Notes: generated from the letters alone by a model not told the origin. Shown: positions 38,801-51,440, numbered from the stretch's first letter. The stretch is 64,000 bases of DNA from Sinonovacula constricta (GCA_007844125.1 CM017562.1:59341029-59405028); one strand, 5' to 3'. Program-made: numbers and translations.

Positions 38801-40138
38801 GTAGGGCAGAGATAGGACACACCCTATTGTAGGGCAGAGATAGGACACGCCCTATTGTAGGGCAGAGATAGGACACACCCTATTGTAGGGCAGAGATAGG
38901 ACACACCATATTGTAATGCAGGGATAGGAGACACCCTATTTTGGGGCAGAGATAGGATACACTCTATTGTAGGGCAGAGATAGGACACACCCTATTGTTG
39001 GGCAGAGATAGGACACGCCCTATTGTAGGGCAGAGATAAGACACACCCTATTGTGAGGCAGAGATAGGACACACCCTATTGTAGGGCAGAGATAAGACAC
39101 GCCCTATTGTGAGGCAGAGATAGGACACATCCTATTGTAGGGCAGAGATAAGACACGCCCTATTGTGAGGCAGACATAGGACACATCCTATTGTGAGACA
39201 TAGATATTACACATACTATTGTGAGGCAGAGATAGGACACAGCCTATTGTGAGGCAGAGATAGGACACAACCTATTGTGAGGCAGAGATAGGACACACCC
39301 TTTTGTGAGGCATAGATAGGACACACCCTTTTGTGAGGCATAGATAGGACACATCCTTTTGTGAGGCAGAGGTAGGACACACCCTTTTGTGAGGCAGAGA
39401 TAGGACACACCATACTGTGAGGCATAGATAGGACACATCCTTTTGTGAGGCAGAGATAGGACACAACCTGGTGTGAGGCAGAGATAGGACACATCCTATT
39501 GTGAGGCAGAGATAGGACACATACTATTGTGAGGCAGAGATAGGACACAGCCTATTGTGAGGCAGAGATATGACACCCTATTGTGAGTAAGAGATAAGAC
39601 ACACGCTATTGTGAGGCATAGATATGACACAACCTTTTGTGAGGCAGAGATAGGACACACCATACTGTGAGGCATAGATAGGACACACCCCTTTTGTGAG
39701 GCATAGATAGGACACACCCTATTGTGAGGCAGAGATAGGACACATCCTATTGTGAGGCAGAGATAGGACACACCCTTTTGTGAGGCAGAGATAGGACACA
39801 GCCTATTGTGAGGCAGAGATAGGACACATCCTATTGTGAGGCAGAGATAGGACACATCCTATTGTGAGGCAGAGATAGGACACATCCTATTGTGTTACAT
39901 AGATATGACACAACCTTTTGTGAGGCAGAGATAGGACACACCCTATTGTGAGGAAGAGATAAGACACACGCTATTGTGAGGCATAGATATGGCACAACCT
40001 TTTGTGAGGCAGAGATAGGACACACGCTATTGTGAGGCAGAGATAGGACACATCCTATTGTGAGGCATAGAATAATATTACACATACTATTGTGAGGTAG
40101 AGATAGGATACACCTTATTGTCATACATAGATACACAT
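35871..40138. repeat. 28-bp minisatellite, about 150 copies
   Basis: The unit is GATAGGACACACCCTATTGT plus an 8-bp variable part such as GAGGCAGA. Subfamilies occupy blocks. CATAGATA and mixed types lie at 35.9-36.5 kb. A TAATATAGAGACAGG and CATCCTTTTG type lies at about 36.5-37.5 kb. GAGGCATAGA types lie at 37.95-38.6 kb, TAGGGCAGAGA types at 38.6-39.15 kb, and GAGGCAGAGA types at 39.15-40.1 kb. A segment of about 180 bp (TTAAGATGGCGAGATAGG) is duplicated at about 37.1 and 37.6 kb. The unit contains no minus-strand stop in any frame, so long cysteine-rich frames appear with an 84-nt period. These are not genes. Confidence 0.95.
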
Positions 40139-40410
40139 CGTATTGTATAGCGCAAAACCTGTCAAAAACACAGCTATATACAAAACACTACTTAATTATG
40201 TTAAATCATACTTAAGTCACAGAAAGAAAATTAAAACTACGTGTTATATTTTGTTAACTTGCATGACCAACTAGGATAAACATGCCTTGGTCTAATAATT
40301 GACGCATAACAACATTTTTAAATATATAGTAACACGTTGCTGTTGAGAATACAGATGAATATAGATGCACGGAAAAAGTTAGTCTACTAAATTTTAATTG
40401 ATAAAATATG
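40139..40410. other. Spacer between two satellites
   Basis: About 270 bases of AT-rich sequence with no repeat unit or gene, separating the 28-bp array from the 31/32-bp array. Confidence 0.6.
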
Positions 40411-41660
40411 ACATGGAAATATGGTGCTCTGGTGTAGATATGATATAGGAATATGATGTTCTGAAGAACAAACACATTGATCATGGAGATATGGTGCCTT
40501 GGAGTATATATGACATGGGGATATGGTGCTTTTGGGTACATTGATCTTGGGGATATGGTGCCTTGGAGTCTATATGACATGGGGATAGGGTGCTTTTGGG
40601 TACATTGATCATGGGGATATGGTGCCTTGGAGTCTATATGACATGGGGATAGGGTGCTTTTGGGTACATTGATCTTGGAGATATGGTGCTCTTAAATATA
40701 GATGATATAGGGATATGGTACTTTGGCGCTTATAATGACAGTGGGATAGGGTGCTTTTGAGTAGATTGCTTTTGAGTACATTGATCACGGAGATATGGTG
40801 CTCTGAAGTTCATTGATCACGGAGATATGGTGCTCTAAAGTTCATTGATCACAGAGATATGGTGCTCTGAAGTACATGATCACGGAGATATAGTGCTCTG
40901 AAGTACATAATCACGGAGATATGGTGCTCTGAAGTTTATTGATCACGGAGATATGGTGCTCTGAAGTACATGATCACGGAGATATGGTGCTCTGAAGTAC
41001 ATGATCACGGAGATATGGTGCTCTGAAGTTTATTGATCACGGAGATATGGTGCTATGAAGTACATTGATCACGGAGATGTGGTGCTCTGTAGTACATTGA
41101 TCACGGAGATATAGTGCTCTGAAGTACATTGATAATGGAGATATGGTGCTCTAAAGTTCATTGATCACGGAGATATGGTGCTCTGAAGTACATGATCACG
41201 GAGATATGGTGCTCTGAAGTACATTGATCACGGAGATATGGTGCTCTGAAGTACATGATCACGGAGATGTGGTGCTCTGAAGTACATTAATCACGGAGAT
41301 GTGGTGCTCTGAAGGACATTGATCATGGAGATATGGTGCTCTTAAGTACATAAATCATAGAGACATGGTGATCTGGAATATATTGATCAGGGAAATATGG
41401 TGCCCTAAATATATATGATATAGGGATAAGGTACCTTGGAGTATATATGATATGATGATGGGGTGCTTTTGCGTAAGTGGATCATGGAGATATGGTGCTC
41501 TGGAGTATATTGATCGTGGAAATATGATGCTCTGAAATTTATATGATATAGGGATAGGGAGCTTTTGACTGAATTGATCATGGCGATATGGTGCCATGAA
41601 GTACACGTGACATGGAGATATTGTGCTCTGGCGTACATATGACATGGAGATTTATAAGAT
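40411..41660. repeat. 31/32-bp minisatellite, about 39 copies
   Basis: The unit is GATCACGGAGATATGGTGCT followed by CTGAAGTACAT(T). The first part (about 40.48-40.70 kb) is organised as dimers of about 62 bp that alternate GGGGATATGGTGCCTTGGAG and GGGGATAGGGTGCTTTTGGG. The middle (40.78-41.35 kb) is homogeneous, and the right part is degenerate. Confidence 0.95.
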
Positions 41661-43264
41661 GGAGGGTTAATCTTACACCGCCTCATCAGCCTTTTTTTAA
41701 CGCTTTTGATATTTTGTTAATCTTATTGTTCGTGTAGTACATCGCTATTAATTAAAAGATAGCTTATTCATCGTTGCATAATTTTTTTCTTGCTTACTTA
41801 TACATTAATCATGCGGAACCAATATAAAACGCTTTCATTAATTTGTGAGTTGAAACCACTGCTGTAGCAGTATAACTAGCGATCTACATATTTCTGGCAT
41901 TAAAGTCTGTGTTCATTGTACATAGATTTTAATCTGAGGTCTGTAAATATATAACATATGATATGCTGCGCATTATGTGAACAAATACAATAGAGTAAAT
42001 CCATATCGGTGGAAGAACAAAGGAATTGCAGTGGTATAAAATGCGATAGCGATGCTGTTGTGTTTTTTTCCAAAGCATCCTAACCGCCGCACAAACGACG
42101 CGGAGTCGCAAAAATAAAATAATTTTGAAAATAGAAACTTAAATAAAAGTTATAGACTTTTATGTGTGTGTGTGTGTGTGTAAAAGTACACAAACTAAAG
42201 GTTGTTTCTGTTTTCCACGCAATGTGTCATTTTACCGCTGTTTCGGGGCTATTTCGCTGTTTCAATATATATGCTTACCTTTTTTGAGAATTCAGCCAAT
42301 TTCAGGTCATGAAATATCGAAAGTCTTAATTTCTTAAACCGAAGCAGTGTTTTATATCGTCCATATCGGACTAAACAACCTTAAACAATCACACATGGTT
42401 GCTTGTTTGTGCCATCATGTCACAGCCCTAATCCTTTGTGTAAACAAACAAGACTCAAATCATACAGCTGTATGTAGATAGAGGCCCTACGCGAGCCTGT
42501 TAAAAATGGGCAATGTGCGTTAAGCAGGTCGCCATTTTGTTATGGTCATATCGCTAGGGTACAAAGTAGTATTTGATTTCCGTTTGTTCCAACTTTGCCA
42601 ACTTCACTCCTTTTTCTTTTTCCACTTTGCCAACTTTCCAGTTCTTGAATTAGACTAAGCTGTACAACTAAGCAGCAACAATATCACTCAACGTGAAATA
42701 GTATATTTATTATCATTTGTTTAATAGATAATTCGTATTCGAGTAAACATCTTGCATTACTATTCTTATTTTAAAGATATACATGAAATTTCCAACAAGA
42801 AAAGGTTGACAATAATTATTATAATATAGGGTACTAAAGCCAGTCTTTATTTTGTTTTCGATTTTATGTTATTTTTGTGTTGTTGTTGTTGTTTTTCAGT
42901 CTGTACAGAGGTTCTGAATTTACCCATGCTTTAGTTTCCTATGAGATGAACCACTACAGTAGAGTTCGCCTTGGTGGCTATTATCATAATGAACTTGATA
43001 GTAATTTATCCACATTTATGTAAAAGTAACATAACAACTTTTAACTCATTGATCACTTTCAGTGACTATCGTAAGTAACATCTGCGTAGGAAGTACATAC
43101 AATGAAAGTCACTTAAACTAACAGAATAGGCCTTTGTCAATGTTTACGTTAAAGTTAAAACACTATAGAATTTTATGATGCTCAAACCTTGCGTTTCTAA
43201 TTGGCCTATTTATTTTAGAACTTATCAAGTTAATTAGTTGTTTAAAGCATGATAAGTAATTGTT
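41661..43264. other. Intergenic region, no gene recognised
   Basis: A short (GT)n run at 42161-42181 and a TTG run at about 42880-42895. Around 42530 there is a GCCATTTTG motif of YY1 type. No coding or repeat structure was found. Confidence 0.4.
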
Positions 43265-43798
43265 ATATAGATTGTTCCACATCAGTGAAGATTCATTATG
43301 TTGGCAGCCATCTTAGATGGCAACTTGAAGGGTTTTTCAGATGAACTATATAGAAGCGTAAATTTTATTTTCTTATAATTTCCTTATTTATGGTCCTAAA
43401 ATTAAAAGCTATACACCACTGGAAAGCTCTTGGAATTCATATTTTTAAAATAAAATATTTGTAAATTTGATAACTGCACAAAGATAAATACACATAAATA
43501 AATAAAATTATTGGCTCATCCTTAAACTAAATGAACAGTGTATCTCTTTTGGTTGTATTTTTTTACCTTTTAAACTATCAAAATATACTTATGATATTTA
43601 AAATACTAGTAAAAAGCTAATTAACGCTGTTAAATTTGATATAAAATTAAGTAAAATAGCCTGAAAAATAAAAACAGAGCGGTGAGTTGAATACAGCACA
43701 TATTTCCTGATTTCGGCCAGCATTAGCTTCTGCCTTAAAAGATGGCTGCCTTAAACTGTCTTATCAGCACCTATGACATCACATGGAAACTATCTATT
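43265..43798. mobile_element. MITE family 2, copy 2 (opposite orientation to copy 1)
   Basis: Its reverse complement matches 34543-35058 along its length: TGGAAACTATCTATT end, GACATCACATGGAAAC, GGCAGCCATCTT with its mirror, TTATTGGCTCATCCTTAAAC and AGAAGCGTAAATTTTATTTT. The left end (TATAGATTGTTCCACATCAG) is a degraded copy of the terminal repeat. Confidence 0.85.
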
Positions 43799-45579
43799 GT
43801 TAGTTAATGTTCCCTACTTTTTAACAATTAAACTATTTTAATATGAAATGTTTTCGTAATCAGCTTAAACATTTTTAAGTTGCCACGAAATATTATACAC
43901 AACTTAAATACCAAAAGTAACTCTCTTTTTGAGCAAAAGAAAATAGGAAGTTGGCAACAAAAAAAGACAAAAAAATATGTTTATGCAGAGTAAAAAATGG
44001 CCAGAAAAAGCTAAATATGATAAGGTAGAGGATTCTAATGGACATCTTAGAGATGTGAATATTATCACTATTGTAGTGATTTATGTATAAACAAGCTAAA
44101 CATGATAAGGTAGAGGATCCTTTTGGACATCTTAAAGATGTGAATATTATCACTATTGTAGTCATTTATGTATAAACAGACACAAATGGCAAATATTGAA
44201 CCATATTAAATCACTATTTTTTTATTAATAGACATTTTCCCAATACGAACCTCTGATATCAAACGGCCTCTTTATTAGAATGAGAGAAAAATCTAAAGCA
44301 ACTGAAACTGTGATCATGGTTATTTACTCGCAGAAGACTATGTCCCCTGAAGTTTGTCTATCCCATGGATATTTAGAATACCTTATTGTATCTTCATTGA
44401 CGTAAAACAAACTTAATATCTTCATATATGCGTAATATACATTTGCTTTTGTTATCCTTTTAACGCTATACATAAATACATTTATAATATGTTGTTGTTG
44501 TTTTAATTCCGTGACATATAGACAGTATGCTCGTCTGAGCAACTTGTTAATGAAATAGGATATATCCCACATATAAATACCCGTTTGTAGGTTTTAACAG
44601 TTTTGTCAGTATGGGACTTAGGTCGTTATATTTTCTTTTTAATTTAGCTGTCAATTGAAGTGCATATATAAGATATACATGACGTAGATTTTGTACATCA
44701 TATTTCACTGATTATGTTTTCTTAAATTTAGCGCTATGCTGTGCTAATAACGACGTGTATATACATATTGTATTTGAAGAGCTATAAAGCAACCCGACCT
44801 GATCTAAAATACTAACTGGTAATTATGTGCCATATTGATTAGATCAAGTGCAGTTTATTAAAATGGAAGAAGACAGACAACAATTCTAATGGTTATTATT
44901 AAAATACTAAGTTAAATAAACAGTTCTAGCCATACTTCCTACAGAAGGATATGGCATACTTGTGTAGGAGTCCATGGCCACTTGGATCGGTGTATAAGTA
45001 TAAGCATCATCGTTAATAATTGGCTATAACTGTAACGAAATATAATGATAAAGCTATTTTGTATACTTATTTTCTTAAAAGTTCATTACAAAGGTAGGAT
45101 GAATGTAAACACGTAGTGCTGAAAATTGGGTCATCGCCAAATTTCACATTTTGTTTTTACATGTTTTAACGAAAGTGACTAATGTTGTGATCTTTCAAGC
45201 TGAGTATACACCAAATACCTGCAAGTTCCATACAACAAAATGTTTAAAAACATTGGTAACGCCAATTAAGTAATAAGAGCACTTGGGCAATTTTGTTATG
45301 AAATGCTATTTAGGATTGCAGCACCGTAAAAGCTCAATCTGATACCTGCTGGTTAAACGCTCTGTTCTGTTTATCATAGTTTTGACAAATAAAAATATAT
45401 TGATTTCATATGTAATAATATTATTTTTAAGACGCATCAACAACTACAAGACCAGTAATTTGATACCAACCTAAGTGTCCCCCAGTCCTGGTAGTACTGT
45501 AGCTAGAGTGGCCTAAGATATGCTTAGCCACGTTAAGTCCAAGGTACAGTTATATCACAGTCTTTCAATAATAATGATA
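43799..45579. other. Intergenic region with an 85-bp tandem duplication
   Basis: Two 85-bp copies at 44010-44179 share ATGATAAGGTAGAGGAT, TGTGAATATTATCACTATTG and TTATGTATAAACA. A short hairpin GTGGCCTAAG / CTTAGCCAC occurs at about 45509-45532. No gene recognised. Confidence 0.6.
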
Positions 45580-46064
45580 TTAAAGGTGGTATACGGCAGT
45601 TGGTACCAGATTTGTTTCTCTCAACAACCAAATAGATTAGTGTTACTTGCAAAGATCCTGCGAATTGTTGCTTATTTATGTCTTACATATATTTAAAAGG
45701 TTGGGCACAAAACCCCACTTATCATTACAAACATGTATTTCCTATGTGAGACACTCTGCTATTTGTAAATTCAGAAAACTACGTGACCACTTACTTTTGA
45801 GATAACGTTATATATCATTATCTAATTCGCTCTGACGTCGGTATCTATTTGTAATAGAAACCACCATCTTGTTTATAGATTTTGAAATAATAACATTTTG
45901 AGTGATTTTTCGCGAGTTGTAGAATCGAATATTTGGTGTTCCACATCATCTTTATTTAGACTGAAGCAAGCGTTTATGCAGACATTATGCACAACTCGCC
46001 AAAATAAGGGTAAGGTATTGTTACATGTATGTGATATAGGCAGACTGTCGGATATCACCTTTAA
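45580..46064. mobile_element. MITE family 1, copy B (485 bp), inverted relative to copies A and C
   Basis: The left end TTAAAGGTGGTATACGGCAG and the right end, in reverse complement TTAAAGGTGATATCCGACAG, are inverted repeats. The reverse complement of the right half matches copy C (CTATATCA, ATACATGTAACAATA, GTCTAAATAAAGA). Confidence 0.85.
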
Positions 46065-47010
46065 ACTGTTCCTCTGTTTACACTTGCTAGTCTCTCATGA
46101 GGGTAATTCTTGATGATGTAATCTGGCTTGGTGTGGTATTATGTCCGGAGATACTGTGTATGAATTGAGGCATATTGTTACAATATAGGCTGTATCTTAT
46201 TTAACCAGTACAGAAATGATCAGCAACTACTTCAGATCAGGTGGTCCATCAGGTTGCAAAGTTGAAAAAGCGTGGGCTGTAAGTATTGCATGTAAGCACA
46301 GTGATGGCAATAACATATTTTCCTGAAATAATCACCAACTTCTTCAGAGAGAAATACTTGATAAACCAACAACCGCCTTCAAGACTGGGAAAGATTCATC
46401 TTGGAGTCCCGATTTTCTTTTACTGGAACGGCCTGTAATTTCAATATTTATTAGTACCATTAAACTTTCTATGTAGGCCTATAAATGTGCACTTATTCAT
46501 GTTTTAAACAGATAATTTACTGTTTATGCACATTATGTGTCAAATGCATTTGACAGCCTACTAATGTGGATGGAAATTAAATTAAAGAGGTGTTTCATTT
46601 AACATTGTCATAAATAAATTGTCGCAATATCAGTTAGATTATACATGCATTTACATTACTGACAAATGCATTTATGTCTTGCGTATTAGAATTATATAGC
46701 TAGAAAACGCATGTGATAGTAAAAAAGAATTCAAGAAAACATGACAAAGCGGCTGGGAAGTTATGTTTTTCTATAAGTAGGCGTGGTCCTTGCCATGCAT
46801 GAAAAGTTTAAGTAGTCAGAATAAGGCATTTGCATATATTTCGTAGAAAAAAAAATCTCACTTACCGTGTCAATTTGACATAAGCGTCCTTTCAATAACA
46901 AAACCAATGTCTCCACAATTTTGAACCATCAGCTTCACAGCGAGGATAGCATCGCGATTGACGCTTGTGGCAGTGACTGCACCTTTTCAATATGTTGGAC
47001 AGGTTTTTTG
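46065..47010. other. Intergenic region, no gene recognised
   Basis: A possible short coding piece at about 46217-46276 (MISNYFRSGGPSGCKVEKAW) ends at a GTAAGT donor-like site, but it is too short to call. Nothing else stands out. Confidence 0.3.
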
Positions 47011-47100
47011 TTGGAAAAGTCACGTGATGCTGCCCCTATGTAGGAAAAGTCACGTGATGCAGCCTCTACGTATGACATGTCACGTGATGCTGCCTCTATC
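47011..47100. promoter_or_regulatory. Three 30-bp tandem repeats each with a TCACGTGA palindrome
   Basis: CACGTG cores at 47021, 47051 and 47081 are spaced exactly 30 bases apart and embedded in AAAAGTCACGTGATGC-like units. TCACGTGA is the E-box/CLEAR-type site of bHLH-Zip factors. A CAG acceptor-like site followed by an open frame (MVDLLQRTTNGFGDD) lies just downstream at about 47176. A regulatory role is inferred. Confidence 0.5.
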
Positions 47101-48660
47101 CGTATACCTATTATCCTATCTGAGCACTGTTCCGATAGTATTCTCCCAGGCTAGGAACTTCTCTCTTATTTACAGATGGTGGATTTGCTCCAAAGAACAA
47201 CAAATGGTTTCGGCGATGATAGTTGTGTGACGTTGTTTGTTACTTGGCACCAGTGTATAATCACGCATCTAAATCACTGATTATTCCACAAGTGCCAAAT
47301 AAGTAGCAAGACGTCACTTCTTTACGGCATATTAACCATAGTATATAAATGCTGCCTCCTGTAGCAGTTAAGCATGCTGTCTATGACGTCGTGTTGAAAC
47401 GTGACGTATTGCCATAATTCCAACAAAGGTCCGTTGCAGTGAATACGCCTTATCCCCGATGCAATGTTTCATTCTTGTTCCTATGCATTGCAGAGGGCCA
47501 TATTGTGCTGCAAACAAGAACGCCCTCTAATCAATACAAAACAAAGTGCATCTTATGCAAAATGTATCAAGTTTTTTTTTTCAAATACGTTTGATGCGGA
47601 TACGCTAAATAATTCTAAACGACGCATGCAGTCTCGCAGAACTCTCGTTCTCGCGTTAAAACTGCTCATGTGTTAACATTTACATTCTCATAATCATTCA
47701 GGATGCCAATACAAGGGGTATCTATAAAATTGCAACTAGTTCGTACATGAAATTTCAAACTCATTGATTAGTTCACTATTGAATTCATGGCATTCCACGT
47801 GTGACTGCTGAACGAATCGAGAGTATAAATATTTAATGGTGCTAATTGCTGAATCCCATTTGCCAAATGTCATACCGGTTATTATATTTCTATTGACTCA
47901 GCGTCACACTGTATAGATTATTCAGATTTTGAACATGGGCTCGCGTGCTGGCCGCCATGACAGTTTTCCAGCTTTAAGTACGTCCCCTGATGACAGAACC
48001 AGTGGTGCAGTTGACTGTGCTCGGGAATGGACTGAAACACAAGTATAAATAAATGATAAAGGACGTTAGGTATGACAAAGGACCTGGCATCGACGTATCG
48101 AAGTTACCTGTTGAAACACGCAAGGTTCGTAATGGGAAAATTTGACGGGTAATGATTGAAGATAAATTGTACAATTATAAATGTCGACACGGAATAATCA
48201 TAACTAACGTGCACAATTAATTGCACGCAGTTTCTCAGTCCTAACACACGCTGGCTGTAATAATATAGTTTATTCGGTACAGGTGACATAACAACGTTCA
48301 TGCCGAACATTTACAAACACGGAACGTTCCAGGTAGTTATCATCATTACGAAAATGGCAAAATTGCAACAATAACAGCAAAAATGATAAATTATTTGTTT
48401 TTCTTAAGACATAAACACACGCAGTATGTAGCATATTGATATGTCAAAAGGGTAGGTTTGGTTGGTCATGTGAAATACGATGTGGTATCCGACATTTTGC
48501 CTGTGTTTGTTGGTGTTTGACCTTACACATCATAATCTTCTTCAGTAAAGACGATTTTATCATTCATTTTAACATTTAAAATCACCTTCAAATACTGTTA
48601 ACGTTATCTTATTGATTGATTAAAATGGTTAAATGTACGCTCAGTCATACGTGCCCGTTC
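47101..48660. other. Intergenic region, no gene recognised
   Basis: Slightly richer in GC and CpG than the rest. Small open frames, such as 47464-47676, show no recognisable domain. Confidence 0.35.
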
Positions 48661-48725
48661 AGGTGGACAGATCATCAGGTGGACAGATTATCAGGTGGAC
48701 AGATCATCAGGTGGACAGATCAAGC
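48661..48725. repeat. 16-bp tandem repeat, four copies
   Basis: The unit AGGTGGACAGATCATC is repeated four times with one substitution. Confidence 0.95.
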
Positions 48726-49875
48726 CTCAGCTTGAAGGGAAATACTTTAAACTTTGTTTTCTGCAGTTATAACATCTTTTTGCTGTTTCATCATGCTTCT
48801 TTTTGTTTATTTACCTTTACCTGACAACTTTCCAGCAAAATTTTGTAACTTGCGGTCTGACGAAGCTTACAGAAGGATTTTTATTTTAGTGGCAAAAGGA
48901 ATACACTGGCGATCACCGACCTTTGTGTTACACGTTACTTCTATAGTCAATTCTGTTAGTGTCGCATTGTAAAGAAATGGCCAAATAAAAAAGGAAAGCT
49001 GTCCGTACAACAGAACAAAAATCACAGATCCACAAATGTGCCATTTTACTCCATTTACCTTAACACTATTAGCGTGTTTTAATCATGCTGCAAGGGAAGC
49101 TTTTGCTGGTAAAAAGGCCACTTAGTTGTTCAAACATGGCGCGGGAGTTTGACTTCCGGTATGCTTAAACCAGCGTCAGATGGCGCTAAAAACTCACACA
49201 GTGTATTACTGGATCATGTGAGTAATGTTTAGCCAATAAAGATTGAGTCTAAATGACAGAGCAAAGCATATATATCAATTTAGAAACACGATCGAAATAT
49301 TACAAATATCCCATAGCATGATTCCTATAAATGGTATTGATTACAGACGATTGCCGATTTGGGCTAAAACGTTTTAATAAAAATCACTGAGATATTTCCG
49401 TTATGAAGCTATATGTTTTAAAGTATACCATAGTTATCTATGAAGTAATTTGGTTGATATTGCCTAATATAACGGTGTTGTAACTATTGGTTTTAGACTT
49501 CGTATAAACTAGGTACTACATTTAGTGTCAATACAGAGCGAATTGTGCATTGTAAACGTATATGAGAAAAATCCCTTTCTTTTGACAGTTGATACATGTT
49601 ATACAGAAAGTGTATTCGAAAAGAAAACAAAAACCTTGGGCCCTTGTGGTTATGTAGGGGTGAACTCACAACGCTTATGTTCACTACGGTTTACAACTAT
49701 TCTTGCTTATTTATGGATACTCTTCAGTTGGAGGTAGCGCATTAATCTCACTCATCTTACCAAGCTAATAGTAATTCGATTTTAGTGTAGTTACAATCCA
49801 GTACATAGTTTTATCTTAATTAACTTAATTTTGGTTATTGACAGATATAGTGCTGCTGCTACTGTGTATAGCATG
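48726..49875. other. Intergenic region, no gene recognised
   Basis: An open frame at 48754-48972 (72 residues, hydrophobic start) matches no family I know. A small open frame (MAREFDFRYA) around 49136-49168 sits next to a CTTCCGG (ETS-like) motif; this is not enough to call a gene. Confidence 0.3.
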
Positions 49876-49879
49876 CCGT

Positions 49880-50030
49880 GAACACCTGGCATGATACCAC
49901 ACCCATTCACATCATCCTGACATCGGGCCAACCAGTCGTGGAACTACCCTTATATTTGGGATTGAACCCAGGACCTTCTGTACCTGGAGCCGACGCTCTA
50001 CCGATTGCGCTAGCAGGTCCGGTGCAATTT
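49880..50030 (-). mobile_element. tRNA-derived SINE
   Basis: On the minus strand, TAGCGCAATCGGTAGAGCG (A-box region) is followed by GGGTTCAATCCC (B box) about 30 bases on. The anticodon arm does not fold into a normal tRNA, so it is read as a SINE head with its body extending towards 49880. Confidence 0.6.
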
Positions 50031-50271
50031 TGGTTACATATATTTTCTAGTTTAATTATTTTTCAACATATAAGTACATGAATAGGGTTGGGTAACAAGA
50101 TCTTACAATTTGCCGTCAGCTTATAATTTAACATCTACATTATGAAAAATAATGTTATATGTAATTACATGAAATAGTGTGGATTGTGATAAACGAAATC
50201 AAATAGAATATATTTTCTCTGCGGATGCACAAGACTGCTCGATAAAATAATGAGAAACAGATAGGCATAAA

Positions 50272-50407
50272 CCTGTTTTCGTTTTCTTCGGTTGCTTAGA
50301 AACAGAATGAAAAAATTAAAGAAGATGGTCAGGTATAGCCTGTTTTCGTTTTCTTCGGTTGCTTAGAAACAGAATGAAAAAAATAAAGAAGATGGTCAGG
50401 TATAGCC
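50272..50407. repeat. 67-bp tandem duplication
   Basis: Two copies containing CTGTTTTCGTTTTCTTCGGT and GAAGATGGTCAGGTATAGCC, almost identical. Confidence 0.95.
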
Positions 50408-50648
50408 ATGTTAATCATAAATCCAAACTGCAGGGAACTCTATAGAGTTCTCATAGTACATTCAGTGTTAAAGACACTTAGTCACATTTGCATTTTTATT
50501 AAAAATCTTTGAATGACTTTGGATTACGCAAATAAATATTACCCTCTGATCGTATGAAAAGATGCAGTCCTTTAAAATATTGCGCTGTTTTAAGGTTGTG
50601 GGGCTAAAAATAGCCGCGACGGTTTACAACTATTTTATTCCGAGTTAA

Positions 50649-50918
50649 TCTTTACTACCAACTTGTACCAAGTACGACTATCTTCAAACAAATGAACAAA
50701 AATATGTCATGCGTCTACAGTACGCTGATCGGCTCTTGGATCGTGTGTTTCAACATTTTATGTTTGGACGCAATAACTGGCTACGTCGCTTTGAATCCCG
50801 TTTGTATAACCAGCCATATTGCAATAATCGATGTTATTTTTTGTATCCTAACAAAAACTCCAACATATCTCCTTCAACAACACTATTTGTCAAACACAAA
50901 AATAACAAGCTATATTAA
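50649..50918 (+). other. Open frame of unknown origin, possible exon or mobile-element relic
   Basis: Open from just after the TAA at 50646 to the TAA at 50916-50918. The middle reads like real protein (YDYLQTNEQKYVMRLQYADR, LLDRVFQHFMFGRNNWLRRF), then becomes low-complexity. No family recognised and no clear splice sites. The ATG at 50709 is possible but not convincing. Confidence 0.2.
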
Positions 50919-51139
50919 TCTAGCTAAAATAAGATAAAGAGTGAAAGCAACAAGAACGAGAAAAAGTAGTTTAAGCAGTAAAAAAGAACACAACTCTTGC
51001 CTTGTCCATCTTTGGTATTCTTTCTTCCCGGACGACCAATGACGATGGGTACCTGAATATGAAGTGTTGTACCTGCTCATCTATCCTACCAGCACTGTCG
51101 TCGGCTGAGGAACCAAGTCAACTGGTCCAGAGGCTGCCC

Positions 51140-51440
51140 AGAAATGATGCATTTAGTTTGCGGCTGGCACTTTTAACTTCCCGCCATGAGCAATCAGCCA
51201 ACGAGCAGACGACAGGTTGCTTGCGCCTGTGTCGTGAAGCCAGTCAACCATATCGGAGACAAGAGAAGCATCGGAGCTTTCATGTTATGTATTAATAATA
51301 ACCTCATCATCAACCATATCGAAAAAGCGTGAAATATTAAACATTGCAACCGGCGTAAATGGATGCTCAGTCGACACATCGATTAGCGGAGGCAGGCTAA
51401 ACAGTTTTGTCAATCCCAGAGCCCTGAATGCAGCCGACAC
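51140..51440 (-). pseudogene. Possible coding relic with an in-frame stop
   Basis: On the minus strand one frame reads AAFRALGLTKLFSLPPLIDV, STEHPFTPVAMFNISRFFDM and VDDEVIINT, then TAA. It continues in the same frame as SSDASLVSDMVDWLHDTGAS and NLSSARWLIAHGGK before the next stop. The composition is protein-like across the stop, which suggests a decayed gene or transposon fragment. No family recognised. Confidence 0.3.

Noticed and set aside
36468..40136. Cysteine-rich repeated open frames on the minus strand as a repeat-protein family
   Set aside because: The 28-bp unit lacks stops in three frames, so the same peptide appears in overlapping frames. This is a property of the satellite.
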